The notes under the pieces: generated by a model
What the model was told of the DNA's origin: nothing
The model's database searches: none
The model's input: only the letters and a program-made list of their open reading frames with translations
From: an uncultured bacterium
GTDB taxonomy: Bacteria > Bacteroidota > Bacteroidia > Bacteroidales > UBA932
NCBI GenBank assembly: GCA_949300025.1
Contig: CASGCS010000020.1
Location: 1-64,000, forward strand
Reading direction: 5' to 3'
Length of the DNA stretch: 64,000 bases
Shown: positions 42,307-52,047 of the stretch, piece by piece
Numbering within the stretch: the stretch's first letter is position 1
How the letters are laid out: the number at the start of each line of letters is the position of its first letter
Translations under genes and position numbers: made by a program

Positions 42307-42330
42307 CAAATTTCTTATATGTTGTTACAA

Positions 42331-42404
42331 GGCGCGGTAGCTCAGCTGGTTAGAGCGCATGATTCATAATCATGAGGTCACCAGTTCAATCCTGGTTCGC
42401 GCTA
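42331..42404 (+). tRNA. tRNA-Met(CAT)
   Basis: 74 nt. Acceptor GGCGCGG pairs with TCGCGCT, anticodon loop TTCATAA gives CAT, T-arm ACCAG/CTGGT. Elongator Met or the lysidine-modified Ile tRNA cannot be separated by eye. Confidence 0.85.
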
Positions 42405-42407
42405 CTG

Positions 42408-42445
42408 AAGCGTGGCGGCAAGTTTTTGCCGTCTCGCTTTTTTTA
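42408..42445 (+). terminator. terminator after the tRNA pair
   Basis: AGCG...GGCAA pairs with TTGCC...CGCT and is followed by a run of seven T. Confidence 0.75.
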
Positions 42446-42578
42446 TTTTCCGGAATCCCGAGTACAATATATTGTTAAATTTGTCTGCGTAATGGAGCGT
42501 CTGTTATAGAAAAACAGTATTGTGGCGCAAATATTGTAAGTAAAAACCGCTACGGCAAAATGTGAAAATATCAGGTAT

Positions 42579-43844
42579 ATGCAGATAAATATTCCTACCG
42601 AAAAGGTAATCGATGCCGGGAAAAAGGGCATCGGCAAGATCAAAGACAAAGTAAGAGATTTTAAGAAACTGCCCAAATGGAGCTGGTATGCAATCGGTGT
42701 GGGCTGTGCAGCCATTATAGCCGGTGGAATTGTCCTGTTCTGGCCGGAACCTCCCAAACCGGTCTATCCTGTAATCGAGGCGCAGCCTGTAGTCGTGGAT
42801 GACGTGAATATTTACGGCGAATATGCCGGACGAATACGCGCGCAGCAGTTTGTGGAGATAAGGGCGCGAGTTGAGGGGTATCTGGAAAAGATGCTCTTTG
42901 AAGAGGGTACATATATAGAAAAAGACGAGGTGCTTTTTGTCATAGACCCCAAATTGTACAGGGCAAGCGTAGAAAAAGCCAAGGCTCAGTTGAACAAAAA
43001 CAAGGCTCTGGCACTCAAGGCGGAACGCGATTTAGGCAGAATACGCCCCCTTTTCGAGCAGAATGCCGCCAGCCGTCTAGACCTCGACAATGCCATCGCC
43101 TCGTACGAGAGTGCAAAGGCGGAGGTGGTAATGAGCGAGGCGGACCTTACCCAGGCGGAGATAGCCTTGGGCTATACTATAGTACGTTCCCCCATTTCAG
43201 GCTATATAAGTGAAAGGAATGTAGATATAGGAACCCTTGTGGGGCCGGGCGGTGGAAAATCACTCCTTGCAACGATAGTAAAGAGCGATACCGTGCGCGT
43301 GGATTTCAGCATGACAGGCCTGGACTATCTGAAAAGCAAGGAGAGAAATGTGAATTTGGGACAGAAGGACTCTTCGAGGAAATGGAATCCGTATATAACC
43401 ATAACCCTTGCCGACAATACGCAATATCCGTTAAAGGGTATGGTGGATTTTGCAGATCCGCAGGTAGACCCCAATACGGGTACATTCTCTGTAAGGGCGG
43501 AGATGGCAAATCCCGACAGAATCCTGCTCCCCGGGCAGCTGACCAAGGTGAAACTCTTGCTGGATGTGCGTGAAAATGCAATCGTGATTCCGAACAAGTC
43601 TCTGGTGATAGAGAAGGGCGGTGCATTTGTCTTTGTCGTGAGAAGAGACAGCATAGTAGAGAAAAGGTTTATCGAACTCGGTCCGGAAGTGGGCGATAAT
43701 GTGGTAGTGGAGAGAGGCTTGGGTTCGGATGAAAGAATCGTAGTAGAGGGATTCCACAAGTTGAGGCACGGCATGAAGGTGAGCCCTATAATAGTTGAAC
43801 CTCAAAAACTGGAGCAGGAGGAGGAGGGAGCCGATGAAGAGTGA
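42579..43844 (+). CDS. RND efflux membrane fusion protein (AcrA/MexA-like)
   Basis: 421 residues. One N-terminal transmembrane segment (about 36-55) anchors it, with no lipobox. The barrel-sandwich and hairpin domains follow: VEIRARVEGYLEKMLFEEGTYI, VDKGDVLF-like EKDEVLFVIDP, a coiled coil (about 130-190), YTIVRSPISGYISERNVDIGTLV, and beta-barrel. The acidic tail overlaps the pump gene by 11 bp. First gene of a tripartite efflux operon; the cargo is unknown. Upstream 42446-42578 contains no gene. Confidence 0.92.
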   Translation: MQINIPTEKVIDAGKKGIGKIKDKVRDFKKLPKWSWYAIGVGCAAIIAGGIVLFWPEPPKPVYPVIEAQPVVVDDVNIYGEYAGRIRAQQFVEIRARVEGYLEKMLFEEGTYIEKDEVLFVIDPKLYRASVEKAKAQLNKNKALALKAERDLGRIRPLFEQNAASRLDLDNAIASYESAKAEVVMSEADLTQAEIALGYTIVRSPISGYISERNVDIGTLVGPGGGKSLLATIVKSDTVRVDFSMTGLDYLKSKERNVNLGQKDSSRKWNPYITITLADNTQYPLKGMVDFADPQVDPNTGTFSVRAEMANPDRILLPGQLTKVKLLLDVRENAIVIPNKSLVIEKGGAFVFVVRRDSIVEKRFIELGPEVGDNVVVERGLGSDERIVVEGFHKLRHGMKVSPIIVEPQKLEQEEEGADEE

Positions 43845-46800
43845 TTTTTTTATAGACAGGCCGATATTTTCGACCGTTGTCTCCATTGTAATAGTGCTGG
43901 TGGGTCTGATAGGCCTTGTCCTGTTGCCTGTAGACCAGTATCCGCAAATCGTACCCCCTGTAGTCAAGGTTTCGGCTTCATATCCAGGCGCCGGTGCAGA
44001 AACGGTCTCGCAGGCTGTCGCAACGCCTATAGAGCAGGAACTGAACGGTACGCCCGGCATGCTTTACATGGAATCGAGCAGTACCAATAACGGAAATTTT
44101 TCTGTAACAATAACATTCGATATAGATACCGACCCGGACCTGGCTGCCGTAGAGATTCAGAACCGTGTAAAACAGGCAGAGTCGCGTCTTCCGGCGGAGG
44201 TGATACAGAACGGCATATCTGTAGACAAGCAGGCCTCAAACAAACTGATGACAATAACGCTGCTTTCAAATGATCCGAAATTCGATGAAATTTACCTCAG
44301 CAACTATGCCACCCTTAACGTACTCGACCTTCTCAGGCGTATTCCCGGCGTAGGGCAGGTCTCCAATGTGGGCAGCCGCTACTATGCCATGCAGATTTGG
44401 GTGCAGCCCGAAAGGCTGGCCAATCTGGGGCTTACGGTTCAGGACCTGCAGAATGCAATCAAGGAGCAGAACAGGGAGTCTGCGGCCGGCGTTTTGGGAC
44501 AGCAGCCCATGACAGGGGTCGACGTAACCCGCCCTATTGTGGCAAAGGGGCGTCTTTCCAGTGTGAGCGAATTCGAAAATATTGTAGTCAGGGCACGCAG
44601 CGACGGGTCAATTATAAGGTTGAGAGACGTTGCAAGGGTTTCGCTCGAAGCATCGTCTTACAATACAGAGAGTGGAATAAACGGGGGCAATGCCGCCGTG
44701 CTCGATATAAAGATGCTTCCCGGCATGAATGCGGTGGAGGTGGCCAATTCCGTAAAGGAGACAATGGAGCAGATAAGCGAGAACTTTCCGGAGGGCATAT
44801 CGTATGAGATTCCGTTCGATATGACAACCTACATTTCGCAGTCTATCCATGAAGTGTACAAGACCCTCTTCGAGGCCCTTGTACTTGTCATACTTGTTGT
44901 ATTCCTCTCATTGCAGAGCTGGAGGGCGACTCTTATTCCCGCCATTGCAGTACCCATATCGCTCATAGGAACGTTCGGCGTGATGCTCATGTTCGGATTT
45001 TCGCTCAACACCCTTACGCTGTTGGGACTTGTCCTTGCCATAGGTACGGTGGTCGATGATGCGATAGTGGTGGTGGAGAACGTAGACAGAATCATGCATG
45101 AACAGGGGCTCTCCCCTTATGAGGCTACGAAAATAGCGATGCAGGAACTTGGCGGAGCGTTGATAGCGATGTCGCTTGTGCTTTGCGCCGTCTTTATTCC
45201 GGTAAGTTTCCTTTCAGGAATTACGGGAATGCTCTACAGGCAGTTTACCATAACCATCGCAGTATCTGTAATCATATCTACGATAGTTGCGCTTACCCTC
45301 AGCCCTGTGATGTGCTCGATATTCCTCAAGCCGGCAACGGAGAAAAAGGGTGAGGAGAAGAACAGGGTCTTCAGGTTTATAAACAGGTGGCTGGCAAAGG
45401 GTGAAAAATATTATACGGAAATCATAGGCAAATCCATAAAGAATTCGAAACGGGTATTCGCGGCGTTCGGAATAGCGATTGTCGCGATATGGGCCATGAA
45501 CAAACTGGTGCCGCAAAGTTTTATCCCGCAGGAAGACCAGGGCTACTTTACCGTGGAACTGGAGCTGCCCGAGGGAGCGACATTGGAGAGGACGCGTGAA
45601 GTTACAGACAGGGCAATGGCCTATCTGCTGGCGCAGCCTGACGTAGAGCATGTGCTTAATGTCACCGGTTCGAGCCCCAGGGTGGGAACAAACCAGTCGC
45701 GCAGCCAGATGACGGTCATCATGAAACCGTGGGACGAGCGCAGGACCGAGAGCATATCGGAATTTATGGAGCAGGTGAGGGAAGAGCTGTCGCAATATCC
45801 GGAGAGCAATGTCTATCTGAGTTCCCCTCCGGTTATTCCTGGCCTCGGAACTTCCGGCGGTTTCGAGATGGTGCTCGAGGCGCGCGGAAACATGACCTAT
45901 GCCGATTTGCAGGCTGCAACGGATACACTTATCCACTATGCCTCAATGAGAAAGGAACTTGCAAGGGTAAACAGTTCAATGCAGAATGACATTCCCCAAC
46001 TCTATTTCGATGTAGACAGGGATATGGCAAAACTGATGGGCGTTTCGGTCTCTGATATATTCACTACCGTAAAGGCCTTTACCGGCTCCGTATATGTGAA
46101 CGACTTCAACCTCTTCAACAGGGTTTACAGGGTCTATATTCAGGCAGAAGCTCCATACAGGGCCTCGAGAGGCAACATGAACCTTTACTTTGTAAAGGGA
46201 GCGGGAGGTGAGATGATTCCCGTTACCTCTCTCGGAACCACAAGTTATACGACCGGTCCGGGTACTATAAAGAGGTTCAACATGTTCTACTCCTCTACCA
46301 TTACGGGTGAGGCCGCCCACGGATACAGTTCAGGCCAGGCGATGCAGGTGCTTGAAAGTATCGTGAAGGAAAAGTTGCCCAAGGAGGTGGGCATAGAGTG
46401 GAGCGGACTTTCGTATCAGGAGAAAAAACAGAGCGGCCAGACGGGTCTGGTGATAATGCTGGCCTTCCTCTTCGTATTCCTTTTCCTGGCCGCGCAGTAT
46501 GAGAGCTGGTCTGTACCTGTTGCGGTGCTGCTTTCCCTCCCGATAGCCTGTGTGGGAGCATTCCTCTCGATCTGGATTTTCGGGCTGGAGAACAATATCT
46601 ACTTCCAGATAGGTCTGGTTATGCTAATCGGTCTGGCCGCGAAGAATGCCATACTTATCGTGGAGTTCGCCAAGGAGGAGGTGGAGAAGGGCAAGGATGT
46701 GGTTCAGGCTGCCATCCAGGCCGGAGAATTGCGTTTCCGCCCCATAGTGATGACCTCCCTTACATTTATATTGGGCATGCTGCCTCTTGTGCTGGCTTCA

Positions 46801-46962
46801 GGCCCTGGAGCGGCGAGCCGTCAGGGAATAGGCGTGGGTGTCTTTTTTGGAATGATAGTGGCCATTACGGCCGGAATAGTCTTTGTCCCGTTCTTCTTTG
46901 TCTGGATATACAGGTTGAAGGAGCGGTTTTCTAAAAAGAAAAGAGATGAGAAACTTGTTTAA
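43834..46962 (+). CDS. RND efflux pump (AcrB/MexB, HAE1 family)
   Basis: 1042 residues from ATG 43834. Starts MKSDFFIDRPIFSTVVSIV, standard for HAE1 pumps. Proton-relay Asp pair in GTVVDDAIVVVENVDR (about 405-420) and Lys in GLAAKNAILIVEFAKEE (about 933-949). Twelve helices and two periplasmic loops of normal size. Works with the adaptor upstream and the TolC-like lipoprotein downstream, which overlaps it by 17 bp. Confidence 0.95.
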   Translation: MKSDFFIDRPIFSTVVSIVIVLVGLIGLVLLPVDQYPQIVPPVVKVSASYPGAGAETVSQAVATPIEQELNGTPGMLYMESSSTNNGNFSVTITFDIDTDPDLAAVEIQNRVKQAESRLPAEVIQNGISVDKQASNKLMTITLLSNDPKFDEIYLSNYATLNVLDLLRRIPGVGQVSNVGSRYYAMQIWVQPERLANLGLTVQDLQNAIKEQNRESAAGVLGQQPMTGVDVTRPIVAKGRLSSVSEFENIVVRARSDGSIIRLRDVARVSLEASSYNTESGINGGNAAVLDIKMLPGMNAVEVANSVKETMEQISENFPEGISYEIPFDMTTYISQSIHEVYKTLFEALVLVILVVFLSLQSWRATLIPAIAVPISLIGTFGVMLMFGFSLNTLTLLGLVLAIGTVVDDAIVVVENVDRIMHEQGLSPYEATKIAMQELGGALIAMSLVLCAVFIPVSFLSGITGMLYRQFTITIAVSVIISTIVALTLSPVMCSIFLKPATEKKGEEKNRVFRFINRWLAKGEKYYTEIIGKSIKNSKRVFAAFGIAIVAIWAMNKLVPQSFIPQEDQGYFTVELELPEGATLERTREVTDRAMAYLLAQPDVEHVLNVTGSSPRVGTNQSRSQMTVIMKPWDERRTESISEFMEQVREELSQYPESNVYLSSPPVIPGLGTSGGFEMVLEARGNMTYADLQAATDTLIHYASMRKELARVNSSMQNDIPQLYFDVDRDMAKLMGVSVSDIFTTVKAFTGSVYVNDFNLFNRVYRVYIQAEAPYRASRGNMNLYFVKGAGGEMIPVTSLGTTSYTTGPGTIKRFNMFYSSTITGEAAHGYSSGQAMQVLESIVKEKLPKEVGIEWSGLSYQEKKQSGQTGLVIMLAFLFVFLFLAAQYESWSVPVAVLLSLPIACVGAFLSIWIFGLENNIYFQIGLVMLIGLAAKNAILIVEFAKEEVEKGKDVVQAAIQAGELRFRPIVMTSLTFILGMLPLVLASGPGAASRQGIGVGVFFGMIVAITAGIVFVPFFFVWIYRLKERFSKKKRDEKLV

Positions 46963-48337
46963 CATAAGAACTGTTGCCCTTGCATCTGCCGCCCTTCTGC
47001 TTTTTGCAATGCAGGGTTGCGGAGTTTCAAGAAAATGTATAGAACCGCAATTGGAACTGCCTCAGGCGATAGCAGCCGGCAATTACGCCGATTCTCTCTG
47101 CATGGCAGACATAGAGTGGAGCAGGATGTTTTCAGACACTCTCTTGCAGGAGCTGATAGAGCAGGCTCTGTTGAACAACCGGGATATGCTCACGGCCACC
47201 GCAAGGGTAAGGGAACTTGCGGAGCGTCACCGTGTGGCTCGGGCAGATTTTTTCCCTTCGATAGAAGCCAATGCGTATGTACAGCGCGATGACTATGATT
47301 ATTCTTCCGGAAACTTTGTCCAGGATGACGAGGTGGGAATCAACGCATCGCTTTCATGGGAACTCGATTTTTTCGGAAACATAAGGTGGGCGAACAGAAA
47401 GGCCCTTGCCGAGTACATGTCTTCTGTGGAGGCACAGAGGTATATGCAGATGACAATCGTTGCAGAAGTGGCTACGGCGTATTTCGAGCTTGTCGCATTG
47501 GATAAGGAGCTGGACGTTGTGCAGCGTACACTCCGTACGAGGGAGGAGAACATGCAATATACCAAGTTGCGTTACGACGGCGGACTCACCACTCCGGTTC
47601 CGTATCAGCAGTCTCAGGTAGAGTATGCTGCCACTGCATCTCTGGTTCCTGACCTGAAGAGGCAGGTGGAGATAAAGAAAAATGAGCTCTCTCTTCTTAC
47701 CGGAGAGTTTCCCAAGGAGATAGAGCGTTCCGATAACGGAATGGAGGTAATGGATTCTCTGATGTTCCAGATAGGCATACCGTCTGATCTTATAAGGCGC
47801 AGACCCGACATAAGGGAGGCGGAACTTGCCTTGAAGGCGGCCATGGCAGATGCAGGAATGGCATGGGCAGACAGATTCCCCCGCTTTACAATATCTCTCA
47901 GAGCAGGCGCAGAGAATGACTCATTTTCAAAGCTGCTGACAGCTCCGTTTACCTATCTGGCAGGTGAAATAATAGCCCCTGTATTTTCATTCGGAAAGAA
48001 GCAGGCGCAATACAAGGCTGCAATAGAGGCTTATGAGCAGCAGAGATATGCTTATGAGCAAAAGGTCATGGAGGCTTTCAAGGAGGTAAATGACGCCCTG
48101 ATTTCATATACTTCGGCGCGTGAAAGGCAGAAACTTATGGGCAATCTCAAGGAGGCGTCCCTTAAATATATGGATGTTACCAGAACGCAGTATGTAAACG
48201 GCTATGTGAATTACATAGATGTCCTGGATGCGCAGCGTAGTTATTTCAATGCGGAAATAGACCTCGGTAATGCCGTGCGCGACGAGTATATTGCCCTGGT
48301 GAATCTTTATAAGGCTCTCGGCGGAGGATGGCAGTAA
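46946..48337 (+). CDS. TolC/OprM-like outer membrane efflux lipoprotein
   Basis: 463 residues. Signal peptide with lipobox (LLLFAMQGC, Cys 27). Two OEP repeats (about 65-245 and 260-455) with ARADFFPSIEANAYVQRDDY and SWELDFFGNIRWANR, typical of NodT-type factors. Completes the tripartite pump operon. Confidence 0.93.
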   Translation: MRNLFNIRTVALASAALLLFAMQGCGVSRKCIEPQLELPQAIAAGNYADSLCMADIEWSRMFSDTLLQELIEQALLNNRDMLTATARVRELAERHRVARADFFPSIEANAYVQRDDYDYSSGNFVQDDEVGINASLSWELDFFGNIRWANRKALAEYMSSVEAQRYMQMTIVAEVATAYFELVALDKELDVVQRTLRTREENMQYTKLRYDGGLTTPVPYQQSQVEYAATASLVPDLKRQVEIKKNELSLLTGEFPKEIERSDNGMEVMDSLMFQIGIPSDLIRRRPDIREAELALKAAMADAGMAWADRFPRFTISLRAGAENDSFSKLLTAPFTYLAGEIIAPVFSFGKKQAQYKAAIEAYEQQRYAYEQKVMEAFKEVNDALISYTSARERQKLMGNLKEASLKYMDVTRTQYVNGYVNYIDVLDAQRSYFNAEIDLGNAVRDEYIALVNLYKALGGGWQ

Positions 48338-48359
48338 AATATCGTGCAGATATTTTCGC

Positions 48360-48367
48360 TAATTTTG
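48360..48367 (+). promoter_or_regulatory. -7 box of the NifX-family gene
   Basis: TAATTTTG, 27 bp before ATG 48395. Confidence 0.5.
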
Positions 48368-48394
48368 CGAGAGTAAAACAAATATTCTCAAGTA

Positions 48395-48754
48395 ATGGAA
48401 CAGAAGCTGAAAATTGCGGTCCCTACGCGGGATTCGGTTGTAGATGACCATTTCGGCCATTGCAGTTATTATACCATATACGGTGTGGAAAACGGGAAGG
48501 TCGTATCAAAAGAGAGCTATCCCTCTCCTCAGGGGTGCGGCTGTAAGTCTGGCGTGGCTCCCATATTGGCAGGAATGGGTGTAAAGGTGATGCTTGCCGG
48601 AAATATGGGGCAGGGTGCCAAGAATGTGCTGGAATCAAACAATATAGAGGTCTTTAGAGGCTGCTCCGGAGATACTGACGCACTGGTGGAAAGTTACCTT
48701 GCAGGCAATGTGAAGGATTCCGGCGAGGGATGCCATTCCCACGAATGCCATTAA
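48395..48754 (+). CDS. NifX/NifB-family (dinitrogenase Fe-Mo cofactor-like) protein
   Basis: 119 residues. IAVPTRDSVVDDHFGHCSYY near the start and GVKVMLAGNMGQGAKNVLES (about 70-89) are the Nitro_FeMo-Co signatures. Cys-rich tail GEGCHSHECH may bind metal or Fe-S. No nitrogenase genes are near; in Bacteroidales such proteins occur as stand-alone Fe-S related proteins. Confidence 0.88.
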   Translation: MEQKLKIAVPTRDSVVDDHFGHCSYYTIYGVENGKVVSKESYPSPQGCGCKSGVAPILAGMGVKVMLAGNMGQGAKNVLESNNIEVFRGCSGDTDALVESYLAGNVKDSGEGCHSHECH

Positions 48755-48945
48755 GAGGGGCTGACTGAAAATTCGCCGTCGTCATCCTGTATGATATAAT
48801 CTCCTTCATTGACTGTTATAAAACCCTCTTTGGTATATAGGGAGAGCATGCTGAACCCCATGCAGAAGTACGGCGCCAGGATTCTCTCTCCGGCAAAATC
48901 CTTTACCTCTTTGTAGTTGAGTCCGGTATATTGGATGGATTTCAT
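48751..48945 (-). CDS. small hypothetical protein
   Basis: 64 residues. EGFITVNEGDYIIQDDDGEFSV resembles the EPGDYIIKG-DGEFY segment of small phage-type proteins. It overlaps the convergent NifX-family gene by 4 bp and is divergent from the ABC gene at 49021. Function unknown. Confidence 0.6.
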   Translation of the reverse strand: MKSIQYTGLNYKEVKDFAGERILAPYFCMGFSMLSLYTKEGFITVNEGDYIIQDDDGEFSVSPS

Positions 48946-49020
48946 GTTGCTGCTTGAATTATGCAGTGTAAAGATATGTTATATTTTTGAATGCTGTTCA
49001 GAGATAACCGATAGTTTCAA

Positions 49021-50436
49021 ATGGAAGTCAGAATAACGGATGCAGTAGTAAACAATCCGGAGCAAAGGCTTAAGGCTCCGGTGAATTTCACTTTCAACAA
49101 AGGCGAAGCGGTTGCCGTTGTAGGCAGGAACGGCGCCGGCAAATCTCTGGTGGCCAATATAATCATGGATGCATTTCCGCTCATACAGGGAAAGGCGGAG
49201 TATCTGTTCGAACAGACACCCGAGTGGGTGTATCAGAAGATAAAACTTCTGGCATTCAAGGATGCCTATGGCGCAGACGATTCCTCATACTATTATCAGC
49301 AGAGGTGGAACAGTACCGAACAGGAGGGCTATCCTACGGTAGAGGAGTTTCTCGGCAGCGGGGTTCTGGAAAAATCCGACCTTTTCAACATGAAGGCTCA
49401 TGCCGGATACCGGCTGGTGCACCTTTCAAGCGGAGAATTGAGAAAGGTGCAGATAATAAAGGCGCTCTCTTCCAAACCGGAACTGCTTATAATAGACAAT
49501 CCCTTCATAGGTCTGGATGCGGAGTCGCGCGAAGAGTTTTCGGCGGCGCTGAAGGTGATTTCAAAAAAGGTGGGCATTATATTGCTGCTCTCCGACCTGC
49601 TTACGCTTCCCGATTTCATTACGCATGTCTATACGGTAAAGGAGTGTGCCGATTTCAGGAAATATACCGTAAAGGAGTATCTGCGCGACTCTCCGTTCAA
49701 GGCGGAGACCGGCAGACGGGAACTTTCGGAGCAAAAGCGCGCGGCCATTCTGAATCTGCCTGCCGCAAAAGGGAGCGGTTCGGAGTATGTGGTACGCCTT
49801 AAGGATGTTACAATCGCATACGGGGGAAAGACCATTCTTGACAATGTAAGCTGGGAGATAAAAAGAGGGGAACATTGGGCGCTGTCGGGCCATAACGGCA
49901 GCGGGAAAAGCACGCTGCTCAACCTTATTACGGCAGACAACCCGCAATCGTATGCCTGCGACATAGAACTTTTCGGCAGGAAAAGAGGCTCCGGAGAGAG
50001 TATATGGGACATAAAGCGCGAGATAGGATATGTATCTCCGGAACTGCACAGGGCCTTTCAGAAAAATGTTTCGGTCAGGGATATTGTGGCGAGCGGGCTG
50101 CTCGATACGGTGGGGCTTTATGTCAAGCCTCCAAAAGAAAAAATGCCTTTATGCGATTTCTGGATGGACATGTTCGGGATATGCGGCATCGCAGAGAAGA
50201 TGTTTTTGAGAATATCTTCCGGAGAGCAGAGACTTGCGCTTCTGGCCAGGGCCTTTGTAAAGGACCCGCAGCTGCTCATACTTGACGAGCCGCTGCACGG
50301 GTTGGATACTTGCAACAGGATGCTTACCCGGGAGATAATCGACACTTTCTGCAGGAGGCCGGGCAAGACACTGATAATGGTAACCCATTATCCGCAGGAG
50401 CTGCCATCATGTATAGACAAAATCAAGAAACTTTAA
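49021..50436 (+). CDS. tandem-domain ABC ATPase (ModF-like)
   Basis: 471 residues with two ATPase domains. Domain 1: GRNGAGKSLVANII (about 37-50), LSSGELRKVQIIKALSS, LLIIDNPFIGLD. Domain 2: GHNGSGKSTLLNLI (about 293-306), ISSGEQRLALLARAFVKDP, LLILDEPLHGLD. There is no membrane domain. It resembles ModF/PhrA, whose role is not settled. Upstream of the PatB-like gene by 15 bp. Confidence 0.88.
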   Translation: MEVRITDAVVNNPEQRLKAPVNFTFNKGEAVAVVGRNGAGKSLVANIIMDAFPLIQGKAEYLFEQTPEWVYQKIKLLAFKDAYGADDSSYYYQQRWNSTEQEGYPTVEEFLGSGVLEKSDLFNMKAHAGYRLVHLSSGELRKVQIIKALSSKPELLIIDNPFIGLDAESREEFSAALKVISKKVGIILLLSDLLTLPDFITHVYTVKECADFRKYTVKEYLRDSPFKAETGRRELSEQKRAAILNLPAAKGSGSEYVVRLKDVTIAYGGKTILDNVSWEIKRGEHWALSGHNGSGKSTLLNLITADNPQSYACDIELFGRKRGSGESIWDIKREIGYVSPELHRAFQKNVSVRDIVASGLLDTVGLYVKPPKEKMPLCDFWMDMFGICGIAEKMFLRISSGEQRLALLARAFVKDPQLLILDEPLHGLDTCNRMLTREIIDTFCRRPGKTLIMVTHYPQELPSCIDKIKKL

Positions 50437-50451
50437 TTATCATTTAAACAT

Positions 50452-51675
50452 ATGAATATGGATTTCGACAAAATAGTGGAGAGAAAGGGAACCTTTTCGG
50501 AAAAGGTGGACGGGCTCGGGAAACATTATGGAAAAGATGACCTTATTCCGCTCTGGGTTGCGGATATGGATTTCGAGTCTCCGCAATGTGTAAAGGAGGC
50601 CCTTCAGGAGGTGGTAAATACTGCCGTGTATGGTTACAATACAATTCCTGACGAGTATTTCCCCACAATCGCCGCATGGCTTGAACGTGAGCATGGCTGG
50701 AAGGTGGAACTTCCATGGCTGAGCTTTATTCCCGGTGTAGTAAAGGGGATAGGTTATGTCATAAACTTTTTCACAAAGCCGGGCGACGGGATTGTAGTCA
50801 TGCCTCCGGTCTATCCTCCGTTCATAAACGTTCCAAGCAAGAACGACAGGAGATTGCTCTACTCTCCGCTGAAGGAGCGCAGATGCGCCGAGTGCGGAAA
50901 AGTACTCTCTTATGATATGGATTTCGATGGGCTGGAGAGACTGTTGGAGAGCGAGAAGCCCAAACTTCTCATACTTTCAAACCCTCACAATCCCGGCGGA
51001 ATAGCATGGAGCAGTGAGACACTTGCAAGGCTGGCCGAAATCTGCCACAACCGCGGTGTCATTGTCATATCCGATGAGATTCACGCAGATATGCCTCTTT
51101 TCGGTGCAAAGCATATAGCTTTTGCAAGTGTAAGCGACAAGGCTGCGCAGACAAGCATAACGTTCGGTGCACCGTCGAAAACTTTCAATATAGCCGGAAT
51201 CGTAAGTTCCTATGCTGTCGTTCCCAATTCCAAGTTGCGCGAAGAATTTTACAGGTGGATGGATGTCAATGAGTTGAACAGCCCTACGATATTCGCTACC
51301 AAAAGCGCGATTGCCGCATACACAAAAGGCGGAGAGTGGAGAGCCGGCATGCTGGAGTATGTAGAACGCAATGTGCTTTTTGTGGAGAAGAGGCTGAAAG
51401 GTTTGAAGTTTAATGATGCGGAACTCATAACACCTCTCAGGCCCGAATTTTCATTCCTTATATGGCTCGATTGCAGGGAGCTGTGCAGGGCGTTGGGTCT
51501 TGACCCGAAAGGGCTGGTGAAGTTTTTTGTAGATGATGCGGGGCTGGCGCTTAACGACGGGGCAACGTTCGGCCCCGGAGGCGAAGGTTTCATGCGCCTG
51601 AATGTCGGCACCTCGGTAAAGGTGCTCGAAAAGGCCATGGCAAGGTTAGAAGAGGCGGTAATGGCCCGTCTGTAA
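50452..51675 (+). CDS. PatB/MalY-type PLP-dependent C-S lyase
   Basis: 407 residues. Fold-type I aminotransferase layout: PLWVADMDFESP near the start, LLILSNPHNPGGIAWS (about 175-190), VISDEIHADM, and PLP Lys in FGAPSKTFNIAGI (about 240-252). Beta-C-S lyases cleave cystathionine or cysteine conjugates. 12 bp before the UmuD-like gene. Confidence 0.92.
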   Translation: MNMDFDKIVERKGTFSEKVDGLGKHYGKDDLIPLWVADMDFESPQCVKEALQEVVNTAVYGYNTIPDEYFPTIAAWLEREHGWKVELPWLSFIPGVVKGIGYVINFFTKPGDGIVVMPPVYPPFINVPSKNDRRLLYSPLKERRCAECGKVLSYDMDFDGLERLLESEKPKLLILSNPHNPGGIAWSSETLARLAEICHNRGVIVISDEIHADMPLFGAKHIAFASVSDKAAQTSITFGAPSKTFNIAGIVSSYAVVPNSKLREEFYRWMDVNELNSPTIFATKSAIAAYTKGGEWRAGMLEYVERNVLFVEKRLKGLKFNDAELITPLRPEFSFLIWLDCRELCRALGLDPKGLVKFFVDDAGLALNDGATFGPGGEGFMRLNVGTSVKVLEKAMARLEEAVMARL

Positions 51676-51687
51676 ATGTAAAATGCC

Positions 51688-52047
51688 ATGTTCATTGATG
51701 CAGACAACATAGCAAGTGCGTCGATAGACCTGAACCGTGAACTCGTGCGCCATCCTGCAGCTACCTTTTACGCAAGGGTAAAAGGGAATGCAATGGCGGA
51801 TATGGGTGTCGAGGAGGGCGATGTATTGATTATAGACAGAGCGCTGGAACTGTCGGACGGCTGTATGGTTGTCTGCTATATAGACAATGAATTTGTCTTG
51901 AGAAGAGTGGCAGTGGGAGATGGACGGGTATGGCTGGTCGCAGCAGACGGGAACCGGATAAAGCTCGACCCGGGCAATGATACCGATACGTTATGGGGTG
52001 TCGTAGCTTATTGCATAAAGGATGTACGCCATAGTAGACTGCAATAA
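51688..52047 (+). CDS. umuD: UmuD'-like protein lacking protease catalytic residues
   Basis: 119 residues; an in-frame stop at 51679 rules out a longer form. It aligns with E. coli UmuD from about residue 32 to the end: SIDLNRELVRHPAATFYARV, then VKGNAMADMGVEEGDVLIID where the family has GDSM, then DNEFVLRRVAV where the family has FTVKKL. The catalytic Ser is Ala and the catalytic Lys is Arg. The N-terminal arm that is removed on UmuD cleavage is absent. The protein therefore looks like constitutively processed UmuD'. It overlaps umuC by 26 bp. Confidence 0.88.
   Translation: MFIDADNIASASIDLNRELVRHPAATFYARVKGNAMADMGVEEGDVLIIDRALELSDGCMVVCYIDNEFVLRRVAVGDGRVWLVAADGNRIKLDPGNDTDTLWGVVAYCIKDVRHSRLQ

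Noticed and set aside
42028..42309. Minus-strand open frame of 93 codons
   Set aside because: It lies antisense to ispF and tRNA-Gln and has no protein-like features.
45214..45936. Minus-strand open frame of 240 codons
   Set aside because: Antisense to the RND pump gene.
48395..48754. Evidence of nitrogen fixation
   Set aside because: The NifX-family protein is alone; no nifHDK or nifENB genes are in the window and the family is broader than nitrogenase.
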